Source of the DNA: an uncultured Peptococcaceae bacterium
Lineage (GTDB): Bacteria; Bacillota; Peptococcia; Peptococcales; Peptococcaceae
Reading direction: 5' to 3'
Length of the DNA: 64,000 nucleotides
Assembly (NCBI GenBank): GCA_910585405.1
Contig: CAJUDO010000008.1
Span: 1-64,000, forward strand
Position numbers and translations under genes: made by a program. Below, piece after piece: positions 15,650-23,883 of this stretch (the first letter of the stretch is position 1; the number at the start of each line of letters is the position of its first letter). The notes below the pieces were generated by a model, which did no database searches, had not been told where the DNA came from, and saw nothing but the letters and a program-made list of their open reading frames with translations.

Positions 15650-16396
15650 ATGGAGAAAGAAGCAAAGTTTAAGAATTTTTCTTTACTGTTGGCAGCGGGT
15701 TTCCTTGTGTTGGCTTGCTTTTTCCGTTTTGTGCTGATTGGTTATCAAACTATTGCGCTGCTTTTGGCTGGCTGCGCGTTGTTTGTCATGCTGTTTGATT
15801 ACGCGCCCAAGCGCTGGATGAAAAAGGTTTTGGCGGGTTGTGTCATTGTGGGCGTGTTTGGTCTGGGGTTATTGGAAGTACCGGTTGTGATGGCATCCCG
15901 CGGAGATACGCCTGCTAACGCGGAGTATTTGATTGTCCTGGGAGCTGGTGTGAATGGCAGCACGCCGTCTTTATCGTTGTATAATCGTCTGACGACGGCA
16001 AGGGAATGGTTGGAAGCCCATCCTGATGGAAAAGCGGTGTTAAGTGGGGGACAAGGTCCTGGCGAGGAGCTCAGCGAGGCAGAGGCAATGTATCGCTGGC
16101 TGCTTTCCAAAGGCATTGATGGGTCGCGGTTATATAAAGAGGAAGAATCTGCTACAACACAGGAAAATTTTATATGCTCGGCGGTGCTGTTGCGGGAATT
16201 GAATGACGGTATTTTGCCGCAGACAGTGGCAGTGGTGAGTAGTGAATATCATCTCTATCGCGCTAAATATTGGGCAGATAAAGCAGGCTTTACAGCTTTG
16301 GGCGTACCTGCGAAGACGACGCTGCCGGTATTGCGCCTGAATTATTTTTTGCGGGAAGGCGCAGCGGTAGGGCGGCTGCTTGTGTTGGGATATTGA
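15650..16396 (+). CDS. DUF218 (YdcF/SanA/ElyC-like) membrane protein
   Basis: A 248-residue protein. The first ~80 residues hold three hydrophobic segments. The remainder is a DUF218 domain (YLIVLGAGVNG, then LSLYNRLTTA and SSEYHLYRAKYW). Family members SanA and ElyC in Escherichia coli affect the cell envelope and lipid-carrier use, but the reaction is not known. GGGAGG lies a few nt before the ATG. It follows the abrB terminator with no clear promoter, and a parS palindrome follows it. Confidence 0.8.
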   Translation: MEKEAKFKNFSLLLAAGFLVLACFFRFVLIGYQTIALLLAGCALFVMLFDYAPKRWMKKVLAGCVIVGVFGLGLLEVPVVMASRGDTPANAEYLIVLGAGVNGSTPSLSLYNRLTTAREWLEAHPDGKAVLSGGQGPGEELSEAEAMYRWLLSKGIDGSRLYKEEESATTQENFICSAVLLRELNDGILPQTVAVVSSEYHLYRAKYWADKAGFTALGVPAKTTLPVLRLNYFLREGAAVGRLLVLGY

Positions 16397-16439
16397 TTCG
16401 GGAGGAAATGATTTTTTATTTTGTTGTGAGGCATGCAGT

Positions 16440-16481
16440 TTTATTTTGAAAATGTTTCACGTGAAACATTTTCAAAATAAA
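16440..16481. other. parS: parS centromere-like site (ParB/Spo0J binding)
   Basis: The 16-bp core TGTTTCACGTGAAACA at 16453-16468 matches the bacterial parS consensus TGTTNCACGTGAAACA without a mismatch. It is the centre of a 42-bp perfect palindrome whose flanks are TTATTTTGAAAA and its complement. ParB spreads from such sites and with ParA/Soj and SMC directs origin segregation; most lie near oriC. It is between genes, in the spacer between DUF218 and EamA. The flanking symmetry could also let it fold as a hairpin in RNA. Confidence 0.93.
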
Positions 16482-16518
16482 GGGGAAGTAATAGCTTGGT
16501 AAAATGAAGGGGAATTTT

Positions 16519-17424
16519 ATGCAATCACGTAAGGGTATTCAAAATATTTTTTACTTGTGTATTTTAGCTGCAGGTGTTTTGTGGGGGACTATTGGTTTGT
16601 TTTTTAATCAGCTTTCTGCGCTAGGGCTGGATCGTTTTCAGGTTATGTTGCTGCGCATTGGGATTGCTGCGGTGTGTTTGGGTTTATATATTGCGGTGAC
16701 CAACCGACAACTGTTCAAAATTGATTTGCGGGATTTGTGGATGTTTTTAGGGACAGGTATTTGCAGTCTGATGTTTTTTAATTATTGTTATTTCACTTGC
16801 ATTGCTATGGTGTCTGTGTCAGTGGCGGCGGTATTGCTTTATACGGCTCCAATGATGGTGATGGTCATGTCCATTTTATTGTTTCATGAAAAATTTACGG
16901 TGAAAAAGGGAATCGTGGTGTTGATGACCTTTTTGGGTTGTGTTTTTGTGACGGGATTGAACGACAGTGGCAATATTGGATTAACCGGGATTTTGGTGGG
17001 GCTGGCTTCGGGATTTGGTTATGCCTTGTATAGCATTTTTAGCACATACGCGTTGAAAAAATATCACAGTATTACCATTACCTTTTATACGTTTGTATTG
17101 GCGGCGCTGGGGACCTTGCCGCTGAGTCATGTGCCGGAGCTAATGCCTATGCTGAGTAATCCGCAGGTTCTGCTGTACGGTGCGGGATTAGGGATTTTCG
17201 CCTGTATGTTTCCTTATTTATTATATACTAGGGGGCTTACAGGTGTGGTGGCCAGTCATGCTTCAGTGATGGCAACGGTAGAACCAGTGGTAGCAACGCT
17301 CATTGGTGTGCTTGTATTCAACGAGGGCATGACGTTGGGGAAATTGTGTGGAATCATATTGATTTTGGCTGGTATTGTGGTTTTGAATGTGCAGTTCCCC
17401 GGGGAGAAAACGCAAAGTGAGTAG
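16519..17424 (+). CDS. EamA-family (DMT) transporter
   Basis: A 301-residue membrane protein with ten predicted hydrophobic helices in two homologous EamA halves. Blocks such as AGVLWGTIGLFFNQL at the N-terminus and ATVEPVVATLIGVLVFNE in the second half are typical. ATG 16519 is used because AAGGGG lies 6 nt upstream; a further ATG at 16504 has none. The family exports amino acids, metabolites or drugs; no substrate can be assigned. The converging marR-like gene is the only candidate local regulator. Confidence 0.88.
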   Translation: MQSRKGIQNIFYLCILAAGVLWGTIGLFFNQLSALGLDRFQVMLLRIGIAAVCLGLYIAVTNRQLFKIDLRDLWMFLGTGICSLMFFNYCYFTCIAMVSVSVAAVLLYTAPMMVMVMSILLFHEKFTVKKGIVVLMTFLGCVFVTGLNDSGNIGLTGILVGLASGFGYALYSIFSTYALKKYHSITITFYTFVLAALGTLPLSHVPELMPMLSNPQVLLYGAGLGIFACMFPYLLYTRGLTGVVASHASVMATVEPVVATLIGVLVFNEGMTLGKLCGIILILAGIVVLNVQFPGEKTQSE

Positions 17425-17467
17425 AAAATATGCGAAAAAGCACTTTATATTTATAAAGGAAGAAAAA

Positions 17468-17525
17468 AGCGGAACACAGGTCGTACTGAAAGGAGTTTTG
17501 ATATCAGTATGACTGTATTTCCGCT
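17468..17525. terminator. long hairpin between convergent eamA and marR
   Basis: AGCGGAA-x-ACAG-xxx-TACTGA pairs with TCAGTA-xxx-CTGT-x-TTCCGCT. It sits between two convergent genes, so it probably ends transcription both ways, although flanking T-runs are weak. Confidence 0.5.
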
Positions 17526-17558
17526 CTATATAGACGGCAGCTAGGTTGCAAGCAGCTG

Positions 17559-18017
17559 CTATTCTTGCATTTTCTTTAGAATGCGCAGCAATGTCTGTAA
17601 GGATTGCACCAATTCTTCCTGGTCAGCCTGGGAAAGACTACAGAATTTTTGCTCTAATGAATGCTGTAATTGTTCTTTGGTGCGGTGCAAAAAGAGCCGA
17701 CCGTTAGCTGTCAGACGAATGCGCACCAATTTGCGGTTGGTTTCGTCATGAATGCGTTCGGTAAGCCCTGCTGTTACCAATGGGGCCACGGCGCGTGTGG
17801 TTTGTTCTTTTGATGAGGCAATACAGGCAGAAAGCTGAGTCATAGTTAAGGAATCGTCTGCCATGAGTGCCAACAAAATATGGAACTGGCTTTTGGTAAT
17901 ATGCTGGACAGAGGAATCTGTTTTATTTAATTCTAATTTGTTTAAAATAAGACTGTGATACATGGGCATCATCTCCAGCAATGCGGAGATGGGTGCATCC
18001 GGCATGTGCCTATCCAC
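17559..18017 (-). CDS. MarR-family transcriptional regulator
   Basis: About 152 residues, a normal MarR length. The winged helix-turn-helix is visible (ITKSQFHILLALMADDSL, then MTQLSACIASSKEQTTRAV), with the wing residues DETNRKLVRIRLTANGR. The start is uncertain: GTG 18017 lies 5 nt after AGAGGTGA; GTG 18026 and ATG 18005 are in frame. It has its own promoter at 18048 and is divergent from the ribosomal operon. The ligand and targets are unknown. Confidence 0.85.
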   Translation of the reverse strand: MDRHMPDAPISALLEMMPMYHSLILNKLELNKTDSSVQHITKSQFHILLALMADDSLTMTQLSACIASSKEQTTRAVAPLVTAGLTERIHDETNRKLVRIRLTANGRLFLHRTKEQLQHSLEQKFCSLSQADQEELVQSLQTLLRILKKMQE

Positions 18018-18047
18018 AGGGCTCACCTCTTCTGTGTTATTGGTTTA

Positions 18048-18076
18048 AGTATATCTATAATGTAGGAAAAAGTCAA
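18048..18076 (-). promoter_or_regulatory. sigma-A promoter of the marR-like gene
   Basis: On the minus strand TTGACT and TATACT are exactly 17 nt apart. The predicted start lies near 18041, about 25 nt upstream of the GTG start. Confidence 0.75.
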
Positions 18077-18256
18077 TTTGTGTTTCGACAAACTATTTTG
18101 AAAATATTTATTGATGATTATTTGAAAAAGGGAGGAAAAAGTCCGTTTGGCGTAGTGAAAAAGGATGTTGTATGGACAAGAATTTTTTATGTATATACTA
18201 TAAAGAAAAATAATGAAAACATGGTGAAAAAATGTGCAAAGCTGCGAAAAAAAGCC
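18077..18256. other. AT-rich spacer between divergent marR and ribosomal promoters
   Basis: Purine-rich, low-GC sequence with no convincing gene. It includes AAAAAGGGAGG near 18126 and TATATACTATA near 18190, which may add upstream promoter elements, but no second promoter with good spacing was identified. Confidence 0.4.
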
Positions 18257-18285
18257 TTGCAAATGTATTTTCAGTGTGATAAGAT
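18257..18285 (+). promoter_or_regulatory. main promoter of the S10-spc-alpha ribosomal operon
   Basis: TTGCAA and TAAGAT are 17 nt apart. The predicted transcript starts near 18292 and has a leader of about 118 nt before rpsJ. Confidence 0.7.
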
Positions 18286-18291
18286 TGAGAA

Positions 18292-18409
18292 GTTGCGTAA
18301 GACAGGCGATGAAGCGGAAGGTTGCTAGGCACGGCGACACGCCAGACCCCGTGTACTAGGTAATTTCCGTGGAGAATGTCCGTTAATCGGGCGCGAAGGA
18401 GGGAAAAAC
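18292..18409 (+). promoter_or_regulatory. structured 5' leader of the S10 operon
   Basis: The leader is much more GC-rich than the sequence before it and contains several short complementary blocks, such as GGCGACACGCC, CACGG with CCGTG, and CTAGG repeated around 18326 and 18356. In Bacillaceae and Clostridia the S10 operon leader is a target of autogenous control by a ribosomal protein (L4 in the well-studied cases). Assignment here rests on position and base composition only. Confidence 0.4.
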
Positions 18410-18718
18410 ATGGCAAAGCAAAAAATCAGAATTCGTTTGAAAGCATTCGATCATAAATTGTTAGATCAGTCTGCACAGAAAATCGTTGAAACAGCGAAGA
18501 AAACAGGAGCCAAGGTTTCCGGTCCGGTTCCACTGCCGACCGAGAAAAATGTGTTTACAATTTTGAGATCCCCTCATGTAAACAAAGACTCCAGAGAACA
18601 GTTCGAAATGAGAACACATAAACGTCTGATCGACATTTTCGATCACAATTCTAAGACTGTTGAAGCTCTGATGCGCTTGGATTTACCATCCGGCGTTGAA
18701 ATCGAAATTAAATTATAA
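18410..18718 (+). CDS. rpsJ: 30S ribosomal protein S10
   Basis: 102 residues, the standard length. The start AKQKIRIRLKAFDHKLLDQS and the block GPVPLPTEKNVFTILRSPHV are diagnostic. S10 sits in the 30S head and also acts as NusE in antitermination. AAGGAGGG precedes the ATG. It is the first gene of the operon; the str genes (rpsL, rpsG, fusA, tuf) that precede it in many Firmicutes are not here. Confidence 0.98.
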   Translation: MAKQKIRIRLKAFDHKLLDQSAQKIVETAKKTGAKVSGPVPLPTEKNVFTILRSPHVNKDSREQFEMRTHKRLIDIFDHNSKTVEALMRLDLPSGVEIEIKL

Positions 18719-18747
18719 TCGTTTGCGAAGTTTAAGGAGGTGGCAAA

Positions 18748-19374
18748 ATGAAAGCTATTTTAGGTAAAAAGATTGGTATGACTCAGATCTTTTCTCCAGA
18801 AGGTAAAGCAATTCCTGTAACAGTCATTGAAGCAGGTCCTTGCACAGTCATCCAAACAAAAACTAACGATAATGATGGTTATGAAGCCATTCAGCTTGGT
18901 TTTGATGAAATTAAAGAAGTGCGCGCAAATAAACCTCAGAAAGGTCACTTTGCAAAAGCGCAGGCAAAACCAATGAGATACTTGAGAGAATTCCGCGTGG
19001 ACAACGCTGCTGAATATCAGTTGGGTCAGGTAATTAAGGCCGATACATTTGAAGTCGGCGATATGATTGATGCAACAGGAATCAGCAAAGGTAAAGGATT
19101 CCAGGGTAGCATCAAACGTTGCGGTCAGTCCAGAGGGCCGATGGGTCATGGTTCTAAATATCACCGCCGTTCCGGTTCGCTGGGAGCGTTGGGTCCAAAC
19201 CATGTATTTAAGGGTCGTCAACTGCCGGGTCGCATGGGTGGCCTGAAAATCACAGTTCAGAATCTGCAGGTAGTAAAAGTAGACGCTGAACGCAACTTAC
19301 TGTTAGTAAAAGGTTCTGTACCTGGTCCTAACAAATCTATGATTACGATCAAGAGCGCTGTAAAAGCGAAATAA
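18748..19374 (+). CDS. rplC: 50S ribosomal protein L3
   Basis: 208 residues. The N-terminus LGKKIGMTQIFSPEGKAIPV and the extension HGSKYHRRSGSLGALGP that reaches towards the peptidyl transferase centre identify L3. An early 23S rRNA binder in 50S assembly. AAGGAGGTG lies before the ATG; the gene is 29 nt after rpsJ. Confidence 0.98.
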   Translation: MKAILGKKIGMTQIFSPEGKAIPVTVIEAGPCTVIQTKTNDNDGYEAIQLGFDEIKEVRANKPQKGHFAKAQAKPMRYLREFRVDNAAEYQLGQVIKADTFEVGDMIDATGISKGKGFQGSIKRCGQSRGPMGHGSKYHRRSGSLGALGPNHVFKGRQLPGRMGGLKITVQNLQVVKVDAERNLLLVKGSVPGPNKSMITIKSAVKAK

Positions 19375-19404
19375 TTAGTGTCGCAAGAAAGGAGGAAACT
19401 ACAA

Positions 19405-20028
19405 ATGCCAAAAGTAGCTTTATTAAATGTAGAAGGCAATCAGGTTGGTGAAATCGAACTGAACGATGCAGTATTCGGTATTGAACCAAACGAAAGCGTT
19501 GTACATGAAGCTGTTGTGATGCAGATGGCTAGCTGGCGCCAGGGTACTCACTGCACAAAATCCAGAGGTGAAGTGAGAGGCGGTGGCCGCAAACCTTGGA
19601 GACAGAAAGGAACTGGCCGTGCTAGAGTTGGTACATCCCGCTCTCCATTATGGCGTGGCGGTGCAATTATCTTTGGGCCGAAACCAAGAGAATATAGCTA
19701 TTCTATTCCAAAGAAAAAGAGACGTCTTGCATTAAAATCTGTTCTTTCCAGTAAAGTTGCAGAAAACGAAATTATCGTATTAGATACACTGAACTTTGAC
19801 CAGCCAAAAACAAAAGAAATGGTGAAAGTTCTGAATGCATTACATGTTGATGCAAAAGCATTAGTTGTTACCGCTGAAGTGGATGAAAATGTAATAAAAT
19901 CCGCTCGTAATATTGAAGGGGTTACGCCGGTAGCTGCTGCATCTATCAATGTATATGATGTGTTAGCCCACAACAAGCTGATCATCACTAAAGATGCAAT
20001 CGCTAAGGTTGAGGAGGTGCTGGCATAA
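19405..20028 (+). CDS. rplD: 50S ribosomal protein L4
   Basis: 207 residues. The exit-tunnel loop region is clear (RGGGRKPWRQKGTGRARVGT, then SRSPLWRGGAIIFGPKPR). ATG 19405 is chosen behind GGAGG; an in-frame upstream start at 19378 overlaps the Shine-Dalgarno sequence. L4 lines the exit tunnel and represses the S10 operon in several bacteria. Confidence 0.97.
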   Translation: MPKVALLNVEGNQVGEIELNDAVFGIEPNESVVHEAVVMQMASWRQGTHCTKSRGEVRGGGRKPWRQKGTGRARVGTSRSPLWRGGAIIFGPKPREYSYSIPKKKRRLALKSVLSSKVAENEIIVLDTLNFDQPKTKEMVKVLNALHVDAKALVVTAEVDENVIKSARNIEGVTPVAAASINVYDVLAHNKLIITKDAIAKVEEVLA

Positions 20029-20029
20029 C

Positions 20030-20314
20030 ATGGAAGCACGTGATATCATTATTAAGCCTGTCGTAACAGAAAAATCTGTATCCTTGATGGAACACAACAA
20101 ATATGTTTTCAAAGTAGCTTTGAGCGCAAATAAGATTGAAATCAAAAAAGCTGTTGAAGAAATCTTCAAAGTAAAGGTTGTTGATGTCAACACTGTTCGC
20201 ACAAAGGGTAAAGTAAAACGTATGGGACGTTATGAAGGAAAAACTTCTGATTACAAGAAAGCTATTGTACAGTTAGCTGAAGGCGATAGCATTGAAATTT
20301 TTGAAGGTATGTAA
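20030..20314 (+). CDS. rplW: 50S ribosomal protein L23
   Basis: 94 residues, starting MEARDIIIKPVVTEKS, the conserved L23 N-terminus. It lies at the tunnel exit and docks signal recognition particle and trigger factor. The ATG at 20030 comes 1 nt after the rplD stop, with GAGGAGGTG inside the end of rplD. Confidence 0.97.
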   Translation: MEARDIIIKPVVTEKSVSLMEHNKYVFKVALSANKIEIKKAVEEIFKVKVVDVNTVRTKGKVKRMGRYEGKTSDYKKAIVQLAEGDSIEIFEGM

Positions 20315-20354
20315 TCTGAAATAATTTGATATAATCCAGAAGGAGGGAACTGCA

Positions 20355-21185
20355 ATGGCAGTAAAAAGTTTTAAGCCTACTTCTCCTGGTAGACGTCAGA
20401 TGACTGTTTCCACATTTGAGGAAATTACAGCGAGCAAACCGGAAAAATCCTTACTGGCTCCTATGAAGAAAAAAGCTGGTAGAAATGCACAAGGTTGTAT
20501 CACTGTTCGTCATCACGGCGGCGGTCACAAGAGACAATACCGGGTAATTGACTTTAAACGTAATAAAGACAATATTCCAGCCAGAGTTGCTACGATTGAA
20601 TATGATCCAAACCGTTCTGCACGTATCGCGCTGTTGAACTATGTAGATGGGGAAAAAAGATATATCATCGCGCCAAATGGCTTAAAAGTTGGGGACATGG
20701 TTGTATCCGGTCCAGAATCTGATATCAAAGTTGGCAATTGCTTGCCTATCGACAATATTCCGGTTGGTACTGTAATTCACAACGTTGAATTGAAACCTGA
20801 AAAAGGTGCGCAGTTATGCCGTGCAGCAGGCGCTTCCGCACAGCTGATGGCAAAGGAAGGCAAATATGCGACTCTGAGACTGCCATCTGGCGAAATGAGA
20901 TTGGTGTTGCTGAGATGCCGTGCTACTGTAGGGCAGGTTGGCAATCTGGAACATGAAATCATCAATATTGGTAAAGCTGGTCGTACCCGTTGGATGGGTG
21001 TAAGACCTACCGTACGCGGTTCTGTTATGAACCCGAACGATCACCCACATGGTGGTGGTGAAGGTCGCGCTCCAGTAGGCCGTAAGTGCCCAGTTAGCCC
21101 ATGGGGTAAATCCGCACATGGCGGGAATACTCGCAAGAAAAATAATGTAAACGATAAATATATTGTTAAATCACGCAAGAAATAA
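20355..21185 (+). CDS. rplB: 50S ribosomal protein L2
   Basis: 276 residues. The motifs GRNAQGCITVRHHGGGHKR and the C-terminal NPNDHPHGGGEGRAPVGRK, which holds the conserved His near the peptidyl transferase centre, are present. AGAAGGAGGG lies before the ATG. Confidence 0.98.
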   Translation: MAVKSFKPTSPGRRQMTVSTFEEITASKPEKSLLAPMKKKAGRNAQGCITVRHHGGGHKRQYRVIDFKRNKDNIPARVATIEYDPNRSARIALLNYVDGEKRYIIAPNGLKVGDMVVSGPESDIKVGNCLPIDNIPVGTVIHNVELKPEKGAQLCRAAGASAQLMAKEGKYATLRLPSGEMRLVLLRCRATVGQVGNLEHEIINIGKAGRTRWMGVRPTVRGSVMNPNDHPHGGGEGRAPVGRKCPVSPWGKSAHGGNTRKKNNVNDKYIVKSRKK

Positions 21186-21216
21186 GTAGCTTGCGCGAAG
21201 GGAGGCAAATATCCTC

Positions 21217-21501
21217 ATGAGTAGATCATTGAAAAAAGGGCCTTATGTTGAAGAAAAATTGTACAACAGAATCGTAGCCATGAATGAATCTGGTGACAAA
21301 AAAGTCATCAAAACATGGTCTCGTAGTTCTACAATCTTCCCTGAATTCATCGGTCATACAATTGCTGTTCATGATGGTCGTAAACATGTGCCTGTTTATG
21401 TAACTGAAGATATGGTAGGTCATAAACTGGGCGAATTTGCGCCAACACGTACTTTTAAAGGCCACGGTGATCACACCGAACGGTCGACTTCCTTGAAGTA
21501 G
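21217..21501 (+). CDS. rpsS: 30S ribosomal protein S19
   Basis: 94 residues with SRSLKKGPYVEEKL at the start and RSSTIFPEFIGHTIAVHDGR in the middle, both diagnostic. S19 pairs with S13 in the 30S head and contacts the 50S bridge. GGGAGG is 11 nt from the ATG, a longer spacing than its neighbours have. Confidence 0.98.
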   Translation: MSRSLKKGPYVEEKLYNRIVAMNESGDKKVIKTWSRSSTIFPEFIGHTIAVHDGRKHVPVYVTEDMVGHKLGEFAPTRTFKGHGDHTERSTSLK

Positions 21502-21523
21502 AAATAAGAGAGGGGGTTTCGCA

Positions 21524-21856
21524 ATGGAAGCGAAAGCTGTCGCTAAATTCGTTAGAATTTCTCCTAGAAAAGCTCGTCAGGTTGTTGACCTGATTCGTGG
21601 AAAAAGCGTTGGAGAAGCATACGCGATTTTAAAATTCACACCACATAAAGGTGCTGCATTAGTAGAAAAAGTATTGAAGTCTGCAGTGGCAAACGCTGAA
21701 CATAACTACAACATGAATGTTGACGATTTGTATGTCAGCACAGCCTACGTTGATCAAGGGGCTTCTTTAAAAAGATTTAAACCCAGAGCAATGGGTAGAG
21801 CGGATGGTATCCGTAAGAGAACAAGCCATATTACAGTAATGGTTAGCGAAAAATAA
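21524..21856 (+). CDS. rplV: 50S ribosomal protein L22
   Basis: 110 residues. FVRISPRKARQVVDLIRGK opens the protein and the tunnel beta-hairpin (LKRFKPRAMGRADGIRKRTS) is intact; this loop is where macrolide-resistance changes occur in other bacteria, and none is evident here. AGAGGGGG precedes the ATG. Confidence 0.98.
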   Translation: MEAKAVAKFVRISPRKARQVVDLIRGKSVGEAYAILKFTPHKGAALVEKVLKSAVANAEHNYNMNVDDLYVSTAYVDQGASLKRFKPRAMGRADGIRKRTSHITVMVSEK

Positions 21857-21870
21857 GGAGGGATCACGCA

Positions 21871-22536
21871 GTGGGTCAAAAGGTAAGTCCTAAAGGAATG
21901 CGTATCGGCGTTATCAGAGACTGGGACGCTAGATGGTATGCTGATAAGAATTATGTAGAACTCCTCCATGAAGATCTGAAGGTCCGTAAATTTGTAAAAG
22001 CCAAATTATTTGAGAGCGGCGTTTCTGAAATTATCACTGAAAGAACTGGTAATACCAAACTGAGAGTGACAATTCATACAGCAAGACCTGGTATCGTAAT
22101 CGGCGCAAAAGGTTCTGAAATTGAAAAACTGCGCAAAGAACTGGAAGCCATGACTGGCAAACAGGTAAATATCAATATCCAGGAAGTAAAGAAACCAGAA
22201 GCAAATGCACAGTTGGTTGCTGAAGCCACCGCTGCACAGTTGGTAAAACGTGTAGCATTCCGCAGAGCCATGAAACAGGCTGTTGGCAGAGCATTGAAAT
22301 CCGGTGCAGAAGGTATCAAGATTGCAATTTCCGGACGTCTGGCTGGCGCTGATATCGCTCGTACAGAATGGTATAGTGAAGGCAAAGTGCCTCTGCATAC
22401 ATTGCGGGCTGACATTGATTATGGTTTTGCAGAAGCAGATACAACTTATGGCAAAATCGGTGTAAAAGTTTGGATCTACAAAGGGGAAGTTCTTCCTGAA
22501 GCGAAAAATGCTCAAGCTAAGGAAGGAGGCAACTAA
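21871..22536 (+). CDS. rpsC: 30S ribosomal protein S3
   Basis: 221 residues. It starts with GTG (GQKVSPKGMRIGVIRDWDAR) behind AAGGAGGG. The KH domain contains PGIVIGAKGSEIEKLRKEL. S3 lies at the mRNA entry tunnel and has helicase activity with S4 and S5. Confidence 0.98.
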   Translation: MGQKVSPKGMRIGVIRDWDARWYADKNYVELLHEDLKVRKFVKAKLFESGVSEIITERTGNTKLRVTIHTARPGIVIGAKGSEIEKLRKELEAMTGKQVNINIQEVKKPEANAQLVAEATAAQLVKRVAFRRAMKQAVGRALKSGAEGIKIAISGRLAGADIARTEWYSEGKVPLHTLRADIDYGFAEADTTYGKIGVKVWIYKGEVLPEAKNAQAKEGGN

Positions 22537-22538
22537 TC

Positions 22539-22967
22539 ATGTTGGTGCCAAAGAGAGTAAAATGGCGTAGACCACATCGTGCGAGCCTGAAGGGTGAAGC
22601 ACATAAAGGTACAAAAGTAACATACGGCGACTATGGTCTGCAGGCGTTAGAAGGCGCATGGATTACAAACCGCCAGATCGAAGCGGCTCGTATTGCAATG
22701 ACACGTTATATTAAACGTGGTGGTAAAGTATGGATTAAAATTTTCCCAGACCAGCCTGTTACAGCAAAACCTGCTGAAGTACGTATGGGTTCCGGGAAAG
22801 GTGCTCCAGATTATTGGGTTGCAGTAGTAAAACCGGGTAAAGTAATGTTTGAATTGGCTGGCGTTCCGGAAGAAGTAGCCAGAGAAGCATTGCGTTTGGC
22901 AATGCATAAATTGCCAATCAAATGCAAATTTGTAAAACGTGAAGGCGGTGACGTAAATGAAGGTTAA
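22539..22967 (+). CDS. rplP: 50S ribosomal protein L16
   Basis: 142 residues. MLVPKRVKWRRPHR and RQIEAARIAMTRYIKRGGK identify L16, which supports A-site tRNA binding. Only 2 nt separate it from rpsC; AAGGAGG lies in the end of rpsC. Its end overlaps rpmC by 11 nt. Confidence 0.98.
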   Translation: MLVPKRVKWRRPHRASLKGEAHKGTKVTYGDYGLQALEGAWITNRQIEAARIAMTRYIKRGGKVWIKIFPDQPVTAKPAEVRMGSGKGAPDYWVAVVKPGKVMFELAGVPEEVAREALRLAMHKLPIKCKFVKREGGDVNEG

Positions 22968-23157
22968 TGCATTGAGAGACTTAAGTACAGCTGAACTGGA
23001 AAAGAAGGTTGTAGATCTCAAAGAAGAACTTTTTAATTTGCGTTTCCAGATGGCTACTGGCCAGTTAGAAAATCCAATGAAGATTAAAGAAATCCGTAAG
23101 GATATCGCAAAAGCAAAAACAATCTTACGGGAACGTGAAATTAAAGAACAGGCCTAG
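22957..23157 (+). CDS. rpmC: 50S ribosomal protein L29
   Basis: 66 residues, two helices, with the diagnostic LFNLRFQMATGQLENPMKIK. It sits by L23 at the tunnel exit. The ATG lies inside the end of rplP, so translation is coupled. Confidence 0.97.
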   Translation: MKVNALRDLSTAELEKKVVDLKEELFNLRFQMATGQLENPMKIKEIRKDIAKAKTILREREIKEQA

Positions 23158-23179
23158 GCTCAAGTGAGGAGGTTACAAC

Positions 23180-23440
23180 GTGGAAAGAGGAAATCGTAAA
23201 GTTCGCTACGGCGTTGTTGTAAGCGACAAAATGGACAAAACTGTAACAGTTTCTGTCGAAAGCCATTTCCGTCATCCTCTGTATGGCAAAATTACAGCCA
23301 TGACTAAAAAATATAAAGCTCATGACGAAGAAAATGCCTGCAAAGTGGGAGATAAAGTAAAAATTATGGAAACACGTCCACTGAGTAAAGATAAAAGATG
23401 GCGTGTTGTGGAAATTACTGAAAAGGCTACCATCGTATAA
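23180..23440 (+). CDS. rpsQ: 30S ribosomal protein S17
   Basis: 86 residues from a GTG start (ERGNRKVRYGVVVSDKMDKT) behind GAGGAGG. The OB-fold segment YKAHDEENACKVGDKVKIMET is conserved. A short hairpin GTTGTG/CACAAC (23441-23461) sits in the 50-nt gap before rplN; it is too small to call a terminator. Confidence 0.97.
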   Translation: MERGNRKVRYGVVVSDKMDKTVTVSVESHFRHPLYGKITAMTKKYKAHDEENACKVGDKVKIMETRPLSKDKRWRVVEITEKATIV

Positions 23441-23490
23441 GTTGTGTAGTTTTTTCACAACGAGATGTTGCCGGAAGGAGGTAACCTGAG

Positions 23491-23859
23491 ATGATTCAAC
23501 AAGAAACCAGACTGAAAGTCGGTGACAATACCGGTGCAAAGGAATTACTGTGCATCCGTGTACTGGGCGGTACAGGACGCCGTTATGCATCCGTAGGTGA
23601 TATCATTATTGCTGCTGTGAAAGAAGCAACACCTGGTGGCGTTGTCAAGAAGGGTGATGTAGTAAAAGCAGTAGTTGTCAGAACAAAAGAATCTGTTCGC
23701 AGAGCTGATGGTTCTTACATCCGCTTTAGTGAAAATGCGGCAGTTATCATTAAAGATGACAAGAGTCCAAGAGGAACCCGTATTTTTGGGCCGGTAGCTA
23801 GAGAACTGCGTGATAAAGATTTCATGAAAATCGTATCTCTGGCTCCTGAAGTGCTGTAA
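23491..23859 (+). CDS. rplN: 50S ribosomal protein L14
   Basis: 122 residues starting MIQQETRLKVGDNTGAKEL, the conserved L14 N-terminus. L14 forms bridges to 16S rRNA and is the docking site of the silencing factor RsfS. GGAAGGAGG precedes the ATG. First gene of the classical spc group, here in the same transcript. Confidence 0.98.
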   Translation: MIQQETRLKVGDNTGAKELLCIRVLGGTGRRYASVGDIIIAAVKEATPGGVVKKGDVVKAVVVRTKESVRRADGSYIRFSENAAVIIKDDKSPRGTRIFGPVARELRDKDFMKIVSLAPEVL

Positions 23860-23883
23860 GCCGTAGCCTTGGAGGTGAAAATA

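Noticed and set aside
17981..18328. 115-codon plus-strand ORF across the marR and ribosomal promoters
   Set aside because: It crosses two good promoters and has Lys-rich low-complexity sequence without a start signal.
23441..23461. Hairpin between rpsQ and rplN as a terminator
   Set aside because: Only 6 bp and inside an operon whose downstream genes have no own promoter.
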